Positions 1 through 9,571 of a stretch of DNA of 64,000 nt are shown here, piece by piece (position 1 is the stretch's first letter; the number at the start of each line of letters is the position of its first letter). The translations under genes were made by a program, and so were the position numbers. The DNA lies in assembly GCA_016708025.1 (NCBI GenBank), contig JADJGQ010000003.1, positions 1 through 64,000 on the forward strand, in the 5' to 3' direction. The notes beneath the pieces were generated by a model that saw only the letters and a program-made list of their open reading frames with translations, did no database searches and was not told the DNA's origin. Origin of the DNA: a bacterium (GTDB taxonomy: Bacteria > Zixibacteria > MSB-5A5 > GN15 > FEB-12).

Positions 1-257
1 TCCCCGGCGTTCCAGGCGGGAGTCGCGCTGATATTGTCAAGTCGCAGAATGGTCGTATCAAAGCTGAAACGAACCCGATAGCCGTGAACCAGTTGTACGC
101 CACTGTCCAGGGACAGATTCACAATCAGGCTGTCTCCCACCTGTTGCACGATATTCTCCGACTGCAGGAACCTGATCCGATTTTCTGGTGCGCTGTTCGC
201 ACTTCCTGTCACGATCAGAAAAAAGGTCAACAGCATCGCGGCGAGCTTGAGATTCAT
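1..257 (-). CDS. Exported cohesin-like protein, N-terminal part only
   Basis: The first 85 codons of a gene that runs off the left edge. It starts at an ATG at 257, preceded by a GGAGAG-type ribosome site about six bases upstream. The product opens with a clear signal peptide (MNLKLAAMLLTFFLIVTGSANS). The following residues alternate hydrophobic strands (GDSLIVNLSLDSG, YRVRFSFDTTILRLDNIS) in the way cohesin-like beta-sandwiches do, and resemble the start of the cohesin-like protein at 34483-35343. It lies 61 bases downstream of the large sorted protein on the same strand, so the two may be co-transcribed. No function can be given; the rest of the protein is outside the window. Confidence 0.7.
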   Translation of the reverse strand, partial: MNLKLAAMLLTFFLIVTGSANSAPENRIRFLQSENIVQQVGDSLIVNLSLDSGVQLVHGYRVRFSFDTTILRLDNISATPAWNAG

Positions 258-318
258 GAGGAGCTCTCCATAAGATTCGATGGGAGCGACCCCTCGTCGC
301 TCCCACCTTTCGTGTATG

Positions 319-3300
319 CTACTTCACAAGCATCATCTTGCGTGTAGCCGAATAGGCATCCGTACTTAGACGATAGAGGTAAATACCGCTCGCCACAGCA
401 TTGCCATGGAGATCAGTACCTGCCCATGGAGTCGAGTAAACTCCGGCAGACTTCTGTTCGTCCACCAGCACCACCACGGACTGACCCAGCATATTGAAAA
501 CCTCAAGTCGAACATGGCAATCCAAAGGAATGCTGTATTCAATCGAGGTCACTGGGTTGAACGGGTTGGGGTAGTTCTGCGCGAGGCTATAGGACCGAGG
601 AATGATCCTGACCTCGGGCGAGACCAGCGCCGCTGTCAAAGGTTGATTCTCGCGATCGCGCAGGGTTCCCTCAATCAGCGTGACGTTGGGTGTTCCTGAT
701 TGAGACGAGAAGTGCAGTGTGGCGACTTCGCCGGATCCGCCAAGAGTATTTCCGGTCCCCAACAGCGCAACATCGATCGTCACGCTCCCCTGCCCAGAGA
801 TGATCTTGGTGAAGATCGGCTGAGTCACTGAGGTCAGGGCTGGATTCAACTCGACCTTATCAAGCGTACTGGTCTCATCGAAAGCCAATGTGACTCGAAG
901 CGCTTTGATGTCGCCACGGTTATTGAGCAGTCGAAGATGGTACGTGGCATCCGGTCCCTCTTGCGTGCCGGTTACGGCCAGCGACAGATCGCCATTGACG
1001 GACTGATCGGCAAAGATCGGCACCGCCTTCATGGATGGATTGACAGCGTCAAAGTTGATCGCAAAGATCACCAGATCCTCGAATTGGATCGAGTCATCGG
1101 GGTTCGGGATCCCTTTGGGGCTGCCGCCGAAAGTCGGACCGAAATCGGCGTCATCATAGAACGCCGCATCCCCCTGCTTGGTCGCATACGCGATCGAGAA
1201 GAGAGCCAGGTCCTCCAGATAGACAAAGCCATCTGACGTATTCTGGGAGACCGTGTTGTCGCCAATGTCTCCAAGCCAGTAGGATGTGGCTCTCCCCTGC
1301 GCCGCAGGAGCCGCAACTGAGTAGTTTCCGGCTGCATCGTACGCAAAAGCGCCATAGTAGTAAATGTCACGAGTGGCGTTGGAAAGACCGACCGCATCGT
1401 CATGGTTGACATTGGAAGCGACTGATGCCGCGCTATCAAAGACAGTGGTGCCAACAAGCTGAGACGCAGGATAGGCGGGAGCGGAGACCGTGCCCGGGAC
1501 TGTCCCGTAGTTCGGATAGTTGGTCCACGGTACGCGCTGGAGCACGACGCCGATCACATCCGCACTGGTCGAATTCTGCCAGCTCACGTGCACTTTATTG
1601 TGACCAGGTTTGGCAACAAGATTGGTCGGAGGCGCTGGCGCAGTGACATCCTTGGTGAAGCACCAGGTGTAACTGCAGGTATCGGCATTGCCGCGGCCGG
1701 CATCATCGACCACCTTGAAGTAAACACAATGTGCTGCCTCGGTGAGTCCGCTAAATCCCGGAAGAGTCCAGGCAGTATTGCTGTACGTTGTCCCGGCAAG
1801 ACCAGTCGCGATCGGCAGCCAGGTTGGGCCGCAGGCATCGATCTGGTAGTAAACCGCGGCAAGGTCACAGTCGTCGGAAGCGCTGAGATTCAGCACCGGT
1901 GCGAAATTGTAGAAGCCGCCTGAACCCGGGGAGAGTACTGTCAGATCCGGGTCAAGACAATCGGACCGAAACGCCACCGGTGTGGCAAGCGGTACGATTA
2001 TCGGCGAATTGGTGCTGTCGCGAAGGTCGCGGTAGTACATTGCGATCTCGCCCCAGGCACAAAGACTCACGCTACCGCTGAAGTTCACGGTAAAGAGTGA
2101 AGCCGGCCCATCCTGCACACCGGTCAACACGCCGAGATTAACAAAGAGCGTGTCTTTTTGTCCGGCCGCATGATTGGTTTGCGATGAGGTCAGGAAAAAA
2201 TTCCCGGAAGCAGCAGTAACGGAACCAACAGTCAACTCCGCAGGATATTCCAGCCGAATATCGGCCGCGTCAAGCGCGGTGACAGCATCGCCGACCGAAA
2301 CCGTCACGGTAACGCCGGACGTGCAGAGATAGATGAGAGAATCCGGGCTGAGATCCAATCCGCAGTCCGCGCTCGGATTGTTGTCAAGATTTCCCCCGCC
2401 TCCGCCTATGGCGTACGGTGGAGTGCCGCTATAGTCGCTCCAGCAGTTGTGGTTGTAGTAGTTGCCGGGCAGAATGTCGCCGGCATTGAGTCCGTTGGAG
2501 AACACATTCTCTTCAACAGACAGTACGCCGCCATTATTGTCCAGGCCGTAATCGTTAAAGAGCAGGACATTGTTGTCAATGTCACCGGCTAGTACTGAAG
2601 CGCCGGCCTCTTTGTAGAATTCGATTCCAACCAGATAGTTGGTGACCCGATTGTCGTGAACCTGCCATGACGCATTGCTCAGGTTGTAGGCGTACGGGAA
2701 GATCGCGTAGGACGTATCTGTGCCGCCGCCATCGAATGTATTGCCGGAAACATCGGTCACGTAGGTCATGGGTGATGTCGACGCGGTCATGGTCGAACGG
2801 TGAAGTTCGGTGTCTATTCCGCTTGGACGGAACTTAGCCACTGGTCCGACAGTGCCGTAGTAGCCGATAATTCCGTACACTTCGTGGTGCCCGGTGCCGG
2901 CCAGTGTCTGCGAAACCAAGTTGTTGGTGAAACTACCGCCGCACTCTGACCAGTAACCCGACGCCTGACATTCGGTGATCGTGTTATGATCTGCGGTGAC
3001 GGGACCGGGACCACTGGCGAGGATGCCAGAGGCCGCCCAGCTTGCGCCCGTGTACGAAATGGACGAGACGCTATTGTAAGTCGCAATTCCACCTGCGACA
3101 TCGGTGAATTGGATGCCGTTCTGCGCCGTTACTGTCGTCGGACCGGCACCTGTCACCGTGCAGTGATCGACTGTCGCGGTCAGATCGGCTCCGATCATGG
3201 CAATTGCGGTCTTCTGGAAGCCGGTCACCGTAACGTTATGGAGAGCCACCGTTCTGTCGTTGCCGTCATTGTCAAGCGCATACACGGCGACACCGTGTTG

Positions 3301-5931
3301 CGAGCCGGAGAATGGCGTATCCCGAACATCGATGATCGAACAGGTATCAACCGACCCTCCCGAGTTCCGGTAGCCGATCCCGACAAATCGATAGTTGCTG
3401 TTCCCCTTGCCGGCTCCATCGACTGTCAATTGTGCGACTTTGACATCGGCCGAGTTGGTGATCATCAAAACCGGGTAATTACGGGTGGTTCCGCTGCTGA
3501 TGAAGTAATCGGTCATGGCAGTGGATGGCGCCTGGATGATCGTATTGGCCACACCAGCGCCGATGAGATTCAAGTCGGCCATGGCGTCAATGACAACTTG
3601 CCCAACATACAACCCCGGCATCAGGTAAATAGTGCTGCCATCGACCAGAGCAACCGCTTCCTGAATGCGGTTGGTCGCGTTTAGCTGCGGCGAATCATCG
3701 TCGACCCATAGCCCGGAGAGATCGGGTTGGAAGCCGATCGCGGCGTTGATGTCTGCCCCGTTATCCAGCCACGGCGTATAATCCGCTGTCGCTTGAATGG
3801 AGCTGGCCACGGTTGCGCCGACATTACTTCCCCACCAGTTACCACTGTACTGCAGAGTCAATGTTCCCAGAGCGCCCGCGGCGGTAATCACGTTCGAATT
3901 GCTGTTATTATAGATCGCGTTCTGCGCCAGCGTAAACGAGTTCGCATAACCGGCATCGGATTCGAGGTAGATGCCGTCTGTGCAGTTCGAGACGCTGTTA
4001 TTGGCAAAATTGACTGTTACGTTCCCGGAACCGTACCCCCAGATCTGCGTCGTAACATAAACTCCGGTCGCGTTCGGCCGTGCCATACCATCCACCACGT
4101 TATTGGTGAACTGCGGAGTGACCGCGGCATAGGCGCCGGCTGAGGTAAGTCCTACGTCTACATTTGAGATGATGTTGCCATCTACCACCGGAGCGATATA
4201 TGGGGCAAACACGAAGATGGCATAACTGTTCGTCGCGCCATCGCTAATAGTGTTCCCCTGGATCAGGTCGGCAGTACTTCCGGCGTAGTTACCGGCGTTG
4301 TCCGTGTGAATTCCGCTGCTGGATCCGGTGACTGTATTGTGCAGGAACTGACAACCGGTTGACCAGTTGGCCGAAATTGCGTCGTTGCAGTTGGCAACGG
4401 TGTTGTATTCAAATATCCCACCGCCGCCGAAATTGAACATGCCGATCGACGAGGTGGTCGCTTTGACGTTGCTTACTGAGCTATGATGAAAATAGAACGA
4501 GCCGCCACTTGAGGCATAGATACCACGCAGGTAGATATTCTTAATCGTGGTATTGTGTACAGTCAGGTTCTGATAGACACCCAAGGCGTGATTGGTAATG
4601 ATACCATTGCGCGCATCGAGATCTGCTCCATCGCTGACGATCCCGCTGGTGAGCGACGGATTGTCTCCGTCGAACGTTATGCCGGAAATAGTCACATCAT
4701 TAGCCTGAACCAGCACCATATTACTTGATCCGGGTGGGATCGAGCCCGCGCCGCCCGGATTTGGCGCCGAGAGTGCCGGATAAACAGTGACCGAGGCTTC
4801 GCCGGCTCCGACCAGATCGAGGGATTTGTCAATGGTCAGATTTTCGACATAAGTGCCTGGTGCAATGTTGACCGTTCCGCCGGTCAAAACGCCTGACATG
4901 CCGACCGGTATGGTGGCAAAAGCATCCTGGCCAAAGATATGACCATCCACTGCATCACCATTTAATGAACCAAGATAGCCGTCGTCGACCCAGACTGGAT
5001 CAGCACCCACCAGCGCGAGGTCGGCGGTGGTCAGATCGCTGGTTGTGGCCACTACGCCACCGGTAACTCCGGCAGTTGAGTAGGTGTAACCACGACTGCT
5101 GGTCAACGGGGTGATGAGTGTGGCTCCCTGGTGAATTTTGATCGACCGAGTCAGTTGGAACAGATCCCCCAGCACTGTGGTCAGATCGTCGGTTCCCAGC
5201 GCAAGATTGTACTGGCCGGAACCGATCACCATCGTATAACCGCCCAATCCATCCGGTTCAAAATAGATGATCCAATTATTGATGGTTGAGGTTGTGTTGT
5301 GGGTGTAGGGACTGATCAGCACCCAATAAGGCGCCTGGTCCCAATACGATGCATACCCGGTGCCGTTATCATAGAAATAGTTGTTGTCGACCTCGACAAT
5401 ATCGCCTGCTTGCAGGCCGGTAACAACTGATTGAATGTAAATGCATCCGCCCACACTGGTCAGATAAGTGGAGTGGCCATCATTTGATATGAGCGATGCG
5501 TCCATACTTTGGAATGCGACATCGCTGGTGTACCCACCGGCCGCAATCAGGGCCGCTTCTGCCTTGAACGATGAGACTGCGGCGGCATCAACCCGATGAT
5601 AGGGGGCCGCGCCAAAGGTGCCGTGATTGATAGCCAGCGCGGCTGATGTGCGAACTTGATTTTTCGAATCAGCAGGCGGCAAAACGGCCGGAACGCCGTC
5701 GCTCAGGCTGACTTCACCGAGACCATTGGCAATTCCTGGCGTTAGTGGAACCGCCACAGTAGAGCCAATTTCGGTTCGGATCTGGTTGAGAGATGGGTTA
5801 GTCGAGGTGCCGGCGGTGAGCCTGGCATCTTCCTGTGTGTTCGTCGCATTTGGTCTGACGGGTGCTTCTGCGAATGCAAAAGTCCCGCACAGCAACGCGC
5901 AACACACGCTTAGTGTCAACATTACCTTCAC
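319..5931 (-). CDS. Large exported beta-helix / cohesin / dockerin-like protein with C-terminal sorting domain
   Basis: An 1870-residue surface or secreted protein. It has a signal peptide (residues 1-22, ending AFA) and two long stretches of right-handed parallel beta-helix repeats of the PbH1/NosD type (about 350-690 and 745-1185; repeated Asn-rich turns such as GNTISD, HNTVTG, NNVVDG). A cohesin-like strand region follows at about 1215-1320, then Ig/FN3-like segments to about 1549, a dockerin-like pair of Asp-rich loop-helix motifs (about 1550-1632), a second cohesin-like region (about 1640-1775), and a C-terminal sorting domain (about 1780-1870) with YPNPFNP and a final RKMMLVK. The sorting domain matches those that direct proteins through a type IX-like pathway. 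The start is GTG at 5931 with AGGAG about ten bases upstream; ATG at 5922 is an alternative. The beta-helix suggests polysaccharide binding or cleavage, but I see no defined catalytic site. Confidence 0.85.
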   Translation of the reverse strand: MKVMLTLSVCCALLCGTFAFAEAPVRPNATNTQEDARLTAGTSTNPSLNQIRTEIGSTVAVPLTPGIANGLGEVSLSDGVPAVLPPADSKNQVRTSAALAINHGTFGAAPYHRVDAAAVSSFKAEAALIAAGGYTSDVAFQSMDASLISNDGHSTYLTSVGGCIYIQSVVTGLQAGDIVEVDNNYFYDNGTGYASYWDQAPYWVLISPYTHNTTSTINNWIIYFEPDGLGGYTMVIGSGQYNLALGTDDLTTVLGDLFQLTRSIKIHQGATLITPLTSSRGYTYSTAGVTGGVVATTSDLTTADLALVGADPVWVDDGYLGSLNGDAVDGHIFGQDAFATIPVGMSGVLTGGTVNIAPGTYVENLTIDKSLDLVGAGEASVTVYPALSAPNPGGAGSIPPGSSNMVLVQANDVTISGITFDGDNPSLTSGIVSDGADLDARNGIITNHALGVYQNLTVHNTTIKNIYLRGIYASSGGSFYFHHSSVSNVKATTSSIGMFNFGGGGIFEYNTVANCNDAISANWSTGCQFLHNTVTGSSSGIHTDNAGNYAGSTADLIQGNTISDGATNSYAIFVFAPYIAPVVDGNIISNVDVGLTSAGAYAAVTPQFTNNVVDGMARPNATGVYVTTQIWGYGSGNVTVNFANNSVSNCTDGIYLESDAGYANSFTLAQNAIYNNSNSNVITAAGALGTLTLQYSGNWWGSNVGATVASSIQATADYTPWLDNGADINAAIGFQPDLSGLWVDDDSPQLNATNRIQEAVALVDGSTIYLMPGLYVGQVVIDAMADLNLIGAGVANTIIQAPSTAMTDYFISSGTTRNYPVLMITNSADVKVAQLTVDGAGKGNSNYRFVGIGYRNSGGSVDTCSIIDVRDTPFSGSQHGVAVYALDNDGNDRTVALHNVTVTGFQKTAIAMIGADLTATVDHCTVTGAGPTTVTAQNGIQFTDVAGGIATYNSVSSISYTGASWAASGILASGPGPVTADHNTITECQASGYWSECGGSFTNNLVSQTLAGTGHHEVYGIIGYYGTVGPVAKFRPSGIDTELHRSTMTASTSPMTYVTDVSGNTFDGGGTDTSYAIFPYAYNLSNASWQVHDNRVTNYLVGIEFYKEAGASVLAGDIDNNVLLFNDYGLDNNGGVLSVEENVFSNGLNAGDILPGNYYNHNCWSDYSGTPPYAIGGGGGNLDNNPSADCGLDLSPDSLIYLCTSGVTVTVSVGDAVTALDAADIRLEYPAELTVGSVTAASGNFFLTSSQTNHAAGQKDTLFVNLGVLTGVQDGPASLFTVNFSGSVSLCAWGEIAMYYRDLRDSTNSPIIVPLATPVAFRSDCLDPDLTVLSPGSGGFYNFAPVLNLSASDDCDLAAVYYQIDACGPTWLPIATGLAGTTYSNTAWTLPGFSGLTEAAHCVYFKVVDDAGRGNADTCSYTWCFTKDVTAPAPPTNLVAKPGHNKVHVSWQNSTSADVIGVVLQRVPWTNYPNYGTVPGTVSAPAYPASQLVGTTVFDSAASVASNVNHDDAVGLSNATRDIYYYGAFAYDAAGNYSVAAPAAQGRATSYWLGDIGDNTVSQNTSDGFVYLEDLALFSIAYATKQGDAAFYDDADFGPTFGGSPKGIPNPDDSIQFEDLVIFAINFDAVNPSMKAVPIFADQSVNGDLSLAVTGTQEGPDATYHLRLLNNRGDIKALRVTLAFDETSTLDKVELNPALTSVTQPIFTKIISGQGSVTIDVALLGTGNTLGGSGEVATLHFSSQSGTPNVTLIEGTLRDRENQPLTAALVSPEVRIIPRSYSLAQNYPNPFNPVTSIEYSIPLDCHVRLEVFNMLGQSVVVLVDEQKSAGVYSTPWAGTDLHGNAVASGIYLYRLSTDAYSATRKMMLVK

Positions 5932-6560
5932 TGGTTCTATTCTCCTTAGAGACAGAGTGTGAGGCCAACGTTGCGAGTAGACGTCGGTCGAGCTGTAAGA
6001 CCTGTCTTAGTTATTCTAGTCTGGAATGGCCGAGCAGTCGAAGCGGATGTTGCAATCGGCAGTGGCAGGCGTCCCCTCCAACTCTGGCTGTGGCAATGAT
6101 TATCGAGTGTCGGGCTACCCCCTTTCCCTTTCCACAAGGTACATATAGGTAGACATTCCTCTGCGAGTAGTCTATGTACTATGAATTGCGAACCTTTTTT
6201 CGGGAGACGGGATAGCGAGTATGTCTCGACTCGCTTCTAACATAAGCTGGCGACCGAAGTTTGTCAAGAGTATCGATTGCTGATTCCACTATTTTTTTTT
6301 GCGTGGTCAATTCACGGCGACATAGCGCGATCCTCTACCCGGTCCACTGCATCATGATTTCGGCGTAAACTCATTTGAGTGATTGTCTCGCAAACACTTC
6401 TCAATCAAGTCAGAATGTTTGGAAAGTCCGTCTTGAACCGCCTGGAGTGAGTGAGAAGATTCTCTCGACAACAAAACGCCTTTAGGACAGACGGTTCACA
6501 ACTTTACGCCAAAGGGAGGCTCGAACACTTTTTCGTTGCAGCAGCCCATCGAACAATTCC
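5932..6560. other. 629-base gene-free stretch with long leader
   Basis: No convincing gene. The left half is the roughly 300-base 5' leader of the large sorted protein: a consensus promoter lies at 6239-6267 and the RNA would begin near 6232 with a small hairpin (GCGAG/CTCGC, 6215-6234). A run of nine T lies at 6292-6300. The right part, next to the stop of the FG-GAP gene at 6561, shows no clear terminator. Short open frames here have neither ribosome sites nor protein-like composition. Confidence 0.6.
6239..6267 (-). promoter_or_regulatory. Sigma-70 promoter for the large sorted protein
   Basis: On the minus strand a perfect -35 TTGACA (6262-6267) is followed after exactly 17 bases by TATGTT (6239-6244). 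Transcription would begin near 6232, giving a leader of about 300 bases before the start at 5931. The RNA would open with a short hairpin, which often protects mRNA ends. Confidence 0.65.
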
Positions 6561-7901
6561 TCACGGACAATCCGGAAGTGTTGGCCGAGGCGTGACACTC
6601 AAGTATGCGATCAGGAGTGACAGATCTGACAAGTCCGGCGTCTGCGCCATTGATGCGTTCACATTCGCTTCAGAAATGCACGGTAGAGGCGGTCTTGGGG
6701 TCATTGACAAAAAACCGATCAAGAGCGAAAGATCGGAGAGGTCAGGAGACTCCGCTACGCTCTTGTCCATGTTTCCAGTCGTTCCGGAACAGCAACTTAG
6801 CAGGTTAAAAAAGACCGAGACTGTGTTTGCGTTCTGATTTGCCGCAACGATATCGGGCATCTCGTCCCCGTTCAATGGTGCACAGAAGACGGACATAGTC
6901 CCGCTCCCCGCAGCGAAATCTTCTTTTCCTGCAAACGTTCCGTCACCGTTGTTTTTGTACAGCGAAATGCTGCTGCCGGTGTAGTTTCCCACCACCAGGT
7001 CGATATCGGAGTCGGCGTCCAGATCAGTGCAGTAGACAGAACTTGGTGCGTTGCCAGTGACGTAATCTGTACGGGCCGCAAAGGTACCATCACCATTGTT
7101 TCTGAATACGCCTGCCGTGCTGATACCATAGTTGGCAACCACCAGGTCGATGTCAGTATCAGCGTCCAGATCGGCACCGTATACTCCGCGGACTCCGGTG
7201 CCGCCAACGTAGTCAGTTTTGGCCGCAAGCGTACCATCGCCGTTGTTTTTGAGAACGGACAGCGAAGGACTGGCGCCGCTACAGGCCAGGGCAACATCAA
7301 CATCCGTATCGCCGTCAAGATCAGCGCAAAAAACAACGCGGGGAGCGCCAGCAGTGACATAGTCGGATCTTGCGGCAAACGTTCCATCCCCGTTGTTCCT
7401 GAATACGGACACTGTGGAGCCGGTATAGTTCGCTACAACCAGATCGATATCCGCATCACCATCGACATTGGTGCAGAAGACTGATCGAGGTCCTGCGCCA
7501 CCGGCGTAGTCAACCTTGGCGGCGAAAGTCCCATTTCCATTGTTCTTGAATATGGAGACGGTATTGCTGGTTAGGTTGGTGACAACAATATCGATATCCG
7601 TATCTCCATCAAGGTCAGCGCACTGTACCGAGGTTGGCAATGTTCCCGCGGTGTAGTCGACTTTGGCTGCGAATGTGCCATCGCCATTGTTTTTCAGGAC
7701 CGAGATACTGGTCCCGGTGTAGTTGGCAACGACGAGGTCTCTATCTACGTCGCCATCGAGGTCGGCAGCGAACACAGAGAATGCTCCTGCACCAGTTGCA
7801 TAGTCTACTTTGGAACCGCAGGTCTGAGCGTGAAGGCTGCTGCAGAGGAGAAGTGTCAGCAGGAAGGTAAAGGGCCGAGATACCGTTGATAACATGATCA
7901 T
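6561..7901 (-). CDS. Exported FG-GAP/VCBS repeat protein with two dockerin-like modules
   Basis: A 446-residue protein with a signal peptide (cleavage after LHAQ, near residue 26). Seven nearly identical repeats of about 49 residues follow; each carries an Asp-rich calcium-binding motif (DLDGDxDIDLVVAN) and the phrase KNNGDGTFAA. This is the FG-GAP/VCBS arrangement expected to fold into a beta-propeller. The last 75 residues hold two dockerin-like modules, each with PDLSDLSLLI and TPRPxLP, that resemble the DNA remnant at 19469-19546. No type IX-like sorting domain is present, so the protein is probably displayed by pairing its dockerins with a cohesin-bearing partner. It is driven by its own promoter at 8070-8098. 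Start: ATG 7901 with AAGG just upstream, or ATG 7895. Confidence 0.85.
   Translation of the reverse strand: MIMLSTVSRPFTFLLTLLLCSSLHAQTCGSKVDYATGAGAFSVFAADLDGDVDRDLVVANYTGTSISVLKNNGDGTFAAKVDYTAGTLPTSVQCADLDGDTDIDIVVTNLTSNTVSIFKNNGNGTFAAKVDYAGGAGPRSVFCTNVDGDADIDLVVANYTGSTVSVFRNNGDGTFAARSDYVTAGAPRVVFCADLDGDTDVDVALACSGASPSLSVLKNNGDGTLAAKTDYVGGTGVRGVYGADLDADTDIDLVVANYGISTAGVFRNNGDGTFAARTDYVTGNAPSSVYCTDLDADSDIDLVVGNYTGSSISLYKNNGDGTFAGKEDFAAGSGTMSVFCAPLNGDEMPDIVAANQNANTVSVFFNLLSCCSGTTGNMDKSVAESPDLSDLSLLIGFLSMTPRPPLPCISEANVNASMAQTPDLSDLSLLIAYLSVTPRPTLPDCP
6840..7810 (-). repeat. Tandem repeat, period about 147 bases, seven units
   Basis: The coding DNA for the FG-GAP repeats recurs about every 147 bases. 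Each unit includes variants of the stretch that encodes NNGDGTFAA. The units are similar enough in nucleotides that slippage or unequal recombination could change copy number. Confidence 0.75.
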
Positions 7902-8069
7902 CCATCCTTCCGGACTGTAGGATGCAAAAACCTCATTGAATTGTGACTATCTATTGGTGTGGCAAAACCGCACAGAACAGTCGAGCCATACTTGCATGAA
8001 AATAGTCAGGTCGTCGGGCATTCCTGCGGCGAGTTGGAAAGACCTTGAGAGTCCCTTCAGTGACACAAT

Positions 8070-8098
8070 AAGATAGTGTATTTTGCCCATATTGTCAA
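8070..8098 (-). promoter_or_regulatory. Sigma-70 promoter for the FG-GAP gene
   Basis: Minus strand: -35 TTGACA (8093-8098), 17-base spacer, -10 TATCTT (8070-8075). Nothing else is transcribed in this direction before the FG-GAP gene at 7901. Confidence 0.7.
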
Positions 8099-8215
8099 AT
8101 GAACAGATCCTTCGCAAAGGTCAGTGCCTCTTCCAGCATAGGGGAGTCCACCGGGTGAGAGGCCCAGATGAGGCGAGGTGGAGACTGTCACAGAACTCTG
8201 AAGAATCCGGCAGAT

Positions 8216-8249
8216 GAAAAAAATCACCGAGACCAAGGTCTCGGTGATT
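8216..8249 (-). terminator. Rho-independent terminator
   Basis: A perfect 13-base-pair stem (8222-8234 with 8237-8249, two-base loop) followed on the minus strand by a run of seven T. It closes the trypsin-like protease gene that stops at 8285. Confidence 0.9.
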
Positions 8250-8284
8250 CTGATACGAACTCCGTAAATATTCGAGAGTAGATC

Positions 8285-9550
8285 TCAGCGATCAGGTTGC
8301 ATATCGCCGTTATCGTCCCAGGCTTCGGTTTCATACTGACCGTCGCCGTCTTTGTCAATGAACCAATGTTCAAAAGTGCCGTTGCCGTCTTCGTCGGCCA
8401 TTATCGCTTCCGGTACGTTATTCTCGTCAACGTCGGTCATGATGGCATCAGGGGTTCCATCACCGTTGCTGTCCATAAAATACATATCATAGGCACCGTT
8501 GCCATTGGTGTCGTAGCACCATGTATCGGTCTTCCCGTCGCCGTTGGCATCAGCCGGAACGCCGCCATCGGGAACGCTGGCCGAAGCAGTACCTCCGCCG
8601 GAAGCGCCACTAGACGGAGCGCCGCCACTGGCTGAGGCATGAGTTGCAGTCGGTTTCTGGCGTGCCGGTTCAACCGGGAATTTCCCCATCTTCCCATCTT
8701 CGATAAAGGAACGGAATTCTTCGAGGTGAACGGCATAATTCAGGCCCTGACCCTGAGAATCGCCAAAACTATTAACTCCGATCAGGTTCCCCTTTTCATT
8801 GAAGAGCGGACCGCCGGAATTGCCCGGGTTGATCGGGGTCTGAGTCTGAATGATCTGGGCCTTGAACTGCGTCCCTTCGCCGTAGGACCAATCATACTTC
8901 GGACGGATCGCACTGATCACACCGTAGGTGAATGTCCAGAGCTGTTCGTGGGGGTGACCGATCGCAAAGACATCCTGTGCGACAGCCAGATCAGTCTCTT
9001 TCCCGAGCTTGACGAACGGCTGCTTGGTCGGATAGCGGAGTTTAACCAGCGCGAGGTCGCGATGGCTGTCGGTGGCAATGACATCGCCGCGCTCAAAATC
9101 ATTGACCGCAACATCCGCCCAGCTGGCAAATTCGGGATCGTAGAACAGAACGTGCATTTCAGTCTGACCTTCAACCACGTGCCAGTTGGTGAGAATGGTC
9201 CCCTGCTCATCAATAAGCGTGCCGGAGCCAAGGCTAGTCCCATCAGGGGTGACCAGAGCCACGACAGATGGAGCGCACTTCTTAAAGAGTTCGCTCGCGC
9301 CCGAGAGTTGGCGAGTGCCGCCGTCGCCCTCAGACGGGGTAAACGACTTCATGCCGGCAACCTTCGCCATGACGCGTGGAGTTGAACCGACAAATCCCGC
9401 CGCATCAAGCAGTTGACGGTCAGCATCACTTACTGGTTTAGCTTGGTCGGAGGTTGGCTTGATTGAGCCGATCTTCACTGACGGCGGGCCGGCTATGGCC
9501 ATGGTCACGGCGATGCAGATCACCGACAAGACAGCAATCGTCTTCTTCAC
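8285..9550 (-). CDS. Exported trypsin-like serine protease with Asp-rich calcium-binding tail
   Basis: A 421-residue S1 (HtrA-like) protease with a signal peptide (residues 1-20). The triad is visible: His124 (TNWHVV), Asp165 (HRDLALVKL) and Ser245 (NPGNSGGPLF). Unlike HtrA it has no PDZ domain. A Gly/Ser/Ala linker (about 306-330) leads into a tail (333-421) of repeated Asp-rich loops (DANGDGKTD, DSNGDGTPD, DKDGDGQYE), like thrombospondin type 3 or EF-hand calcium loops. The start is GTG at 9550 with AAAGGAG seven bases upstream. It is divergent from the TPR-CHAT gene, so a trypsin-like and a caspase-like protein share one intergenic region. The substrate is unknown; the tail suggests calcium-dependent folding or anchoring outside the cytoplasm. 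Confidence 0.85.
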   Translation of the reverse strand: MKKTIAVLSVICIAVTMAIAGPPSVKIGSIKPTSDQAKPVSDADRQLLDAAGFVGSTPRVMAKVAGMKSFTPSEGDGGTRQLSGASELFKKCAPSVVALVTPDGTSLGSGTLIDEQGTILTNWHVVEGQTEMHVLFYDPEFASWADVAVNDFERGDVIATDSHRDLALVKLRYPTKQPFVKLGKETDLAVAQDVFAIGHPHEQLWTFTYGVISAIRPKYDWSYGEGTQFKAQIIQTQTPINPGNSGGPLFNEKGNLIGVNSFGDSQGQGLNYAVHLEEFRSFIEDGKMGKFPVEPARQKPTATHASASGGAPSSGASGGGTASASVPDGGVPADANGDGKTDTWCYDTNGNGAYDMYFMDSNGDGTPDAIMTDVDENNVPEAIMADEDGNGTFEHWFIDKDGDGQYETEAWDDNGDMQPDR

Positions 9551-9571
9551 AGTTTTACTCCTTTAGGAAAG

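Larger units (their letters stand above)
7902..8284. other. 383-base gene-free stretch
   Basis: It holds the promoter of the FG-GAP gene (8070-8098) with a leader of about 160 bases to its left, and the terminator of the trypsin-like protease gene (8216-8249) on the right. I see no coding frame or RNA gene in the rest. Confidence 0.6.

Noticed and set aside
2986..3684. Long plus-strand open frame (232 codons) opposite the large sorted protein
   Set aside because: It is antisense to a clear coding region; its composition (many Arg, His, Asp) is that of a shadow frame and it has no ribosome site.
6451..6837. 128-codon plus-strand frame near the FG-GAP gene
   Set aside because: Mostly antisense to the dockerin-like end of that gene, with no site upstream.
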